Below, piece after piece: positions 62,771 to 64,000 of a stretch of 64,000 bases of DNA (its first letter is position 1; each line of letters starts with the position of its first letter). The position numbers and the translations under genes were made by a program. The stretch is taken from positions 55,828,797-55,892,796 of the forward strand of contig CM039184.1 of the NCBI GenBank assembly GCA_008360975.2. The letters are read 5' to 3'. The DNA is from Lichenostomus cassidix (taxonomy: Eukaryota; Chordata; Aves; Passeriformes; Meliphagidae). The notes under the pieces were generated by a model. The model worked only from the letters and a program-made list of their open reading frames with translations. It searched no databases and was not told the origin of the DNA.

Positions 62771-64000
62771 CAGTTAGGCAAAGTCTGTTTTCTATTAACA
62801 CACACCAGTGAAGCCACATCCACAGCAGAGGCACCCACAGACTGGGAGGTGACTTGAGGGAAACCTCATCTTTTCAGTCCAGCATTCCTAAGAGATGCCA
62901 GAGACAGAACCTGCCTATGTGGCAAGGCACAACAGCAAGAAGGCAAAACTAAAGTCTTAAATTTATTCAGGAAGGTATTCCCAGAGCCCTTTTTAGATTT
63001 TTATTGCTCCTGCTTTGCCTTGAAACTCATTTTAAGAAAAAATAAGAATGGACTACCACCAGTTGTTGAAAATGTAGAAGGGCTTAAGAAGCAAACCACT
63101 GAAAAGGGAGGATGAGAGAATTTGTAACTTAAATTTAGAAAACCCCACTAAAGCCCCAGGGAAGCTCTGACTTAGAACTGAGAAAAACAACTATATCCTT
63201 TTCGCATTTCATCTATGTTCAGGGAGCATTCAAGGGGACAGAGAGCATCTCTGATCTAAAATGGCTGCATGGTACAAATACTCACTACAACACAATTTGG
63301 GGATTTGAAAAGTTACCAAAAAAGGAAGGTCAAGACCTCGAAATTGTGTTTAAAATTACAAAAATAATTCATCACAGTTACAGAAGCTTCTGAGTAGAGC
63401 AAATAATAGCAGAAAACTGTGTTGTGGCATTTTGCAGTTTGACAAGTTTCCAACAAAAACTGCTAAGGATGAAAAGCAACACAATGCTGTCTGCTTCCTA
63501 AATGCAAGCTTGGAAATAGCATACCAGTTTGGGCATTACACTTCAGGAATACTACATTTCACTTGTGTCCCTAAGTCACTTCCTAGAATTACAAAGATCA
63601 TTTACAGCATGTTTACTGTTTGAAATACAAGTTCCTTAGAAAGCTGCATTTGGCATCAAGAGTTGAGATGTGCATGTTGAGGAATTGAGTGAGTTTGCTC
63701 CGACTGCTCCAAAATGACCCCATTGCAACATGGACATGACTGACCAGGTGTTTCCTCTCGAGTGAATCTGCTCAGCCAGCAGCCACTGTGTTCAGCTTAA
63801 TCTACTGCCTGTACAACTCCTGACCATTCCTAGAAGTTTTGAACTTCAGAGCTACAAAAAAATAACAGCTGGATACTACTTTAAAAAGACACAACACTGA
63901 CCTTAGAGGATTTAATTTTTAGCCCCTTCTGTATTTAAATATTTAAATACCTTACCTGATTTAATTGTGTACCACAAATTATTTTATGCTTTTCTAAAAG

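Larger units (their letters stand above)
60871..64000. other. Intergenic DNA downstream of LCORL
   Basis: No gene is established here. It holds one possible minus-strand exon (61028-61090) and a reverse CR1 fragment (about 62560-62770). NCAPG is expected in convergent orientation in this direction, but none of its familiar C-terminal sequence was found on the minus strand. Confidence 0.6.

Noticed and set aside
62505..62857. Two overlapping 90-102 codon plus-strand frames
   Set aside because: They are antisense translations of a CR1 fragment.
63957..64000. Possible minus-strand exon with CAG|GTAAGG donor at the right edge
   Set aside because: The upstream part lies outside the window and the readable peptide matches nothing known; support is too thin.
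1..64000. CRISPR arrays, operons, bacterial or viral gene sets, tRNA genes
   Set aside because: No spaced repeat array, tRNA-like box pair or compact gene arrangement was seen; the window is ordinary vertebrate nuclear DNA.

Overview
This is a nuclear vertebrate window, from a bird and probably a passerine. It is AT-rich, with large introns and almost no open coding space. CR1 retrotransposon 3' ends, an avian ERV-type LTR family and two short solo LTRs are scattered through it. The gene present is LCORL (ligand-dependent nuclear receptor corepressor-like), on the + strand. On mammalian chromosomes it neighbours NCAPG, and the pair is a well-known body-size locus in birds and mammals. Exon 1 (N-terminus and promoter) lies left of the window.

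Layout. Positions 1-4837 are the end of intron 1. Shared internal exons 2-6 lie at 4838-4903, 11542-11621, 11844-11973, 21085-21339 and 30213-30303. Their splice sites and phases agree throughout and encode about 207 residues, including two CtBP-binding-type motifs (PLDLTV in exon 5, VLDLST in exon 6). Exon 6 ends in phase 2 (GG|). Three downstream acceptors can complete that glycine codon in frame. (i) Exon 7 (31715-32747) carries the psq-type helix-turn-helix region and gives a protein of about 600 residues. (ii) The giant exon 8 (39493-44398; 1,634 residues after the shared glycine) carries AT-hook motifs and the LCOR/LCORL long-form region known as PALI2. (iii) A small exon at 59776-59959 adds 60 residues and a stop, giving a protein of about 320 residues. 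So one N-terminal corepressor module can be joined to a DNA-binding tail, a chromatin-complex tail, or a short tail.

The rest is intron, 3' UTR and intergenic DNA. Two 262-263 bp solo LTRs (2795-3057 and 51108-51369) both lie antisense to LCORL, each inside a perfect 6-bp target-site duplication. A longer ERV-type family has three copies (about 9300-10275, 24009-24802 and 25900-26354). CR1 3' ends lie at 16.7-17.6, 29.7, 34.6, 59.0-59.25 and 62.6-62.8 kb. Two ancient MIR-like SINE remnants lie at about 6.84-6.96 and 39.05-39.2 kb. No tRNA, rRNA, CRISPR or complete second gene was recognised. NCAPG, expected convergent and downstream, was not found by 64,000.

Identification rests on reading the translated exons and on remembered LCORL and repeat-family sequences; no database search was possible.
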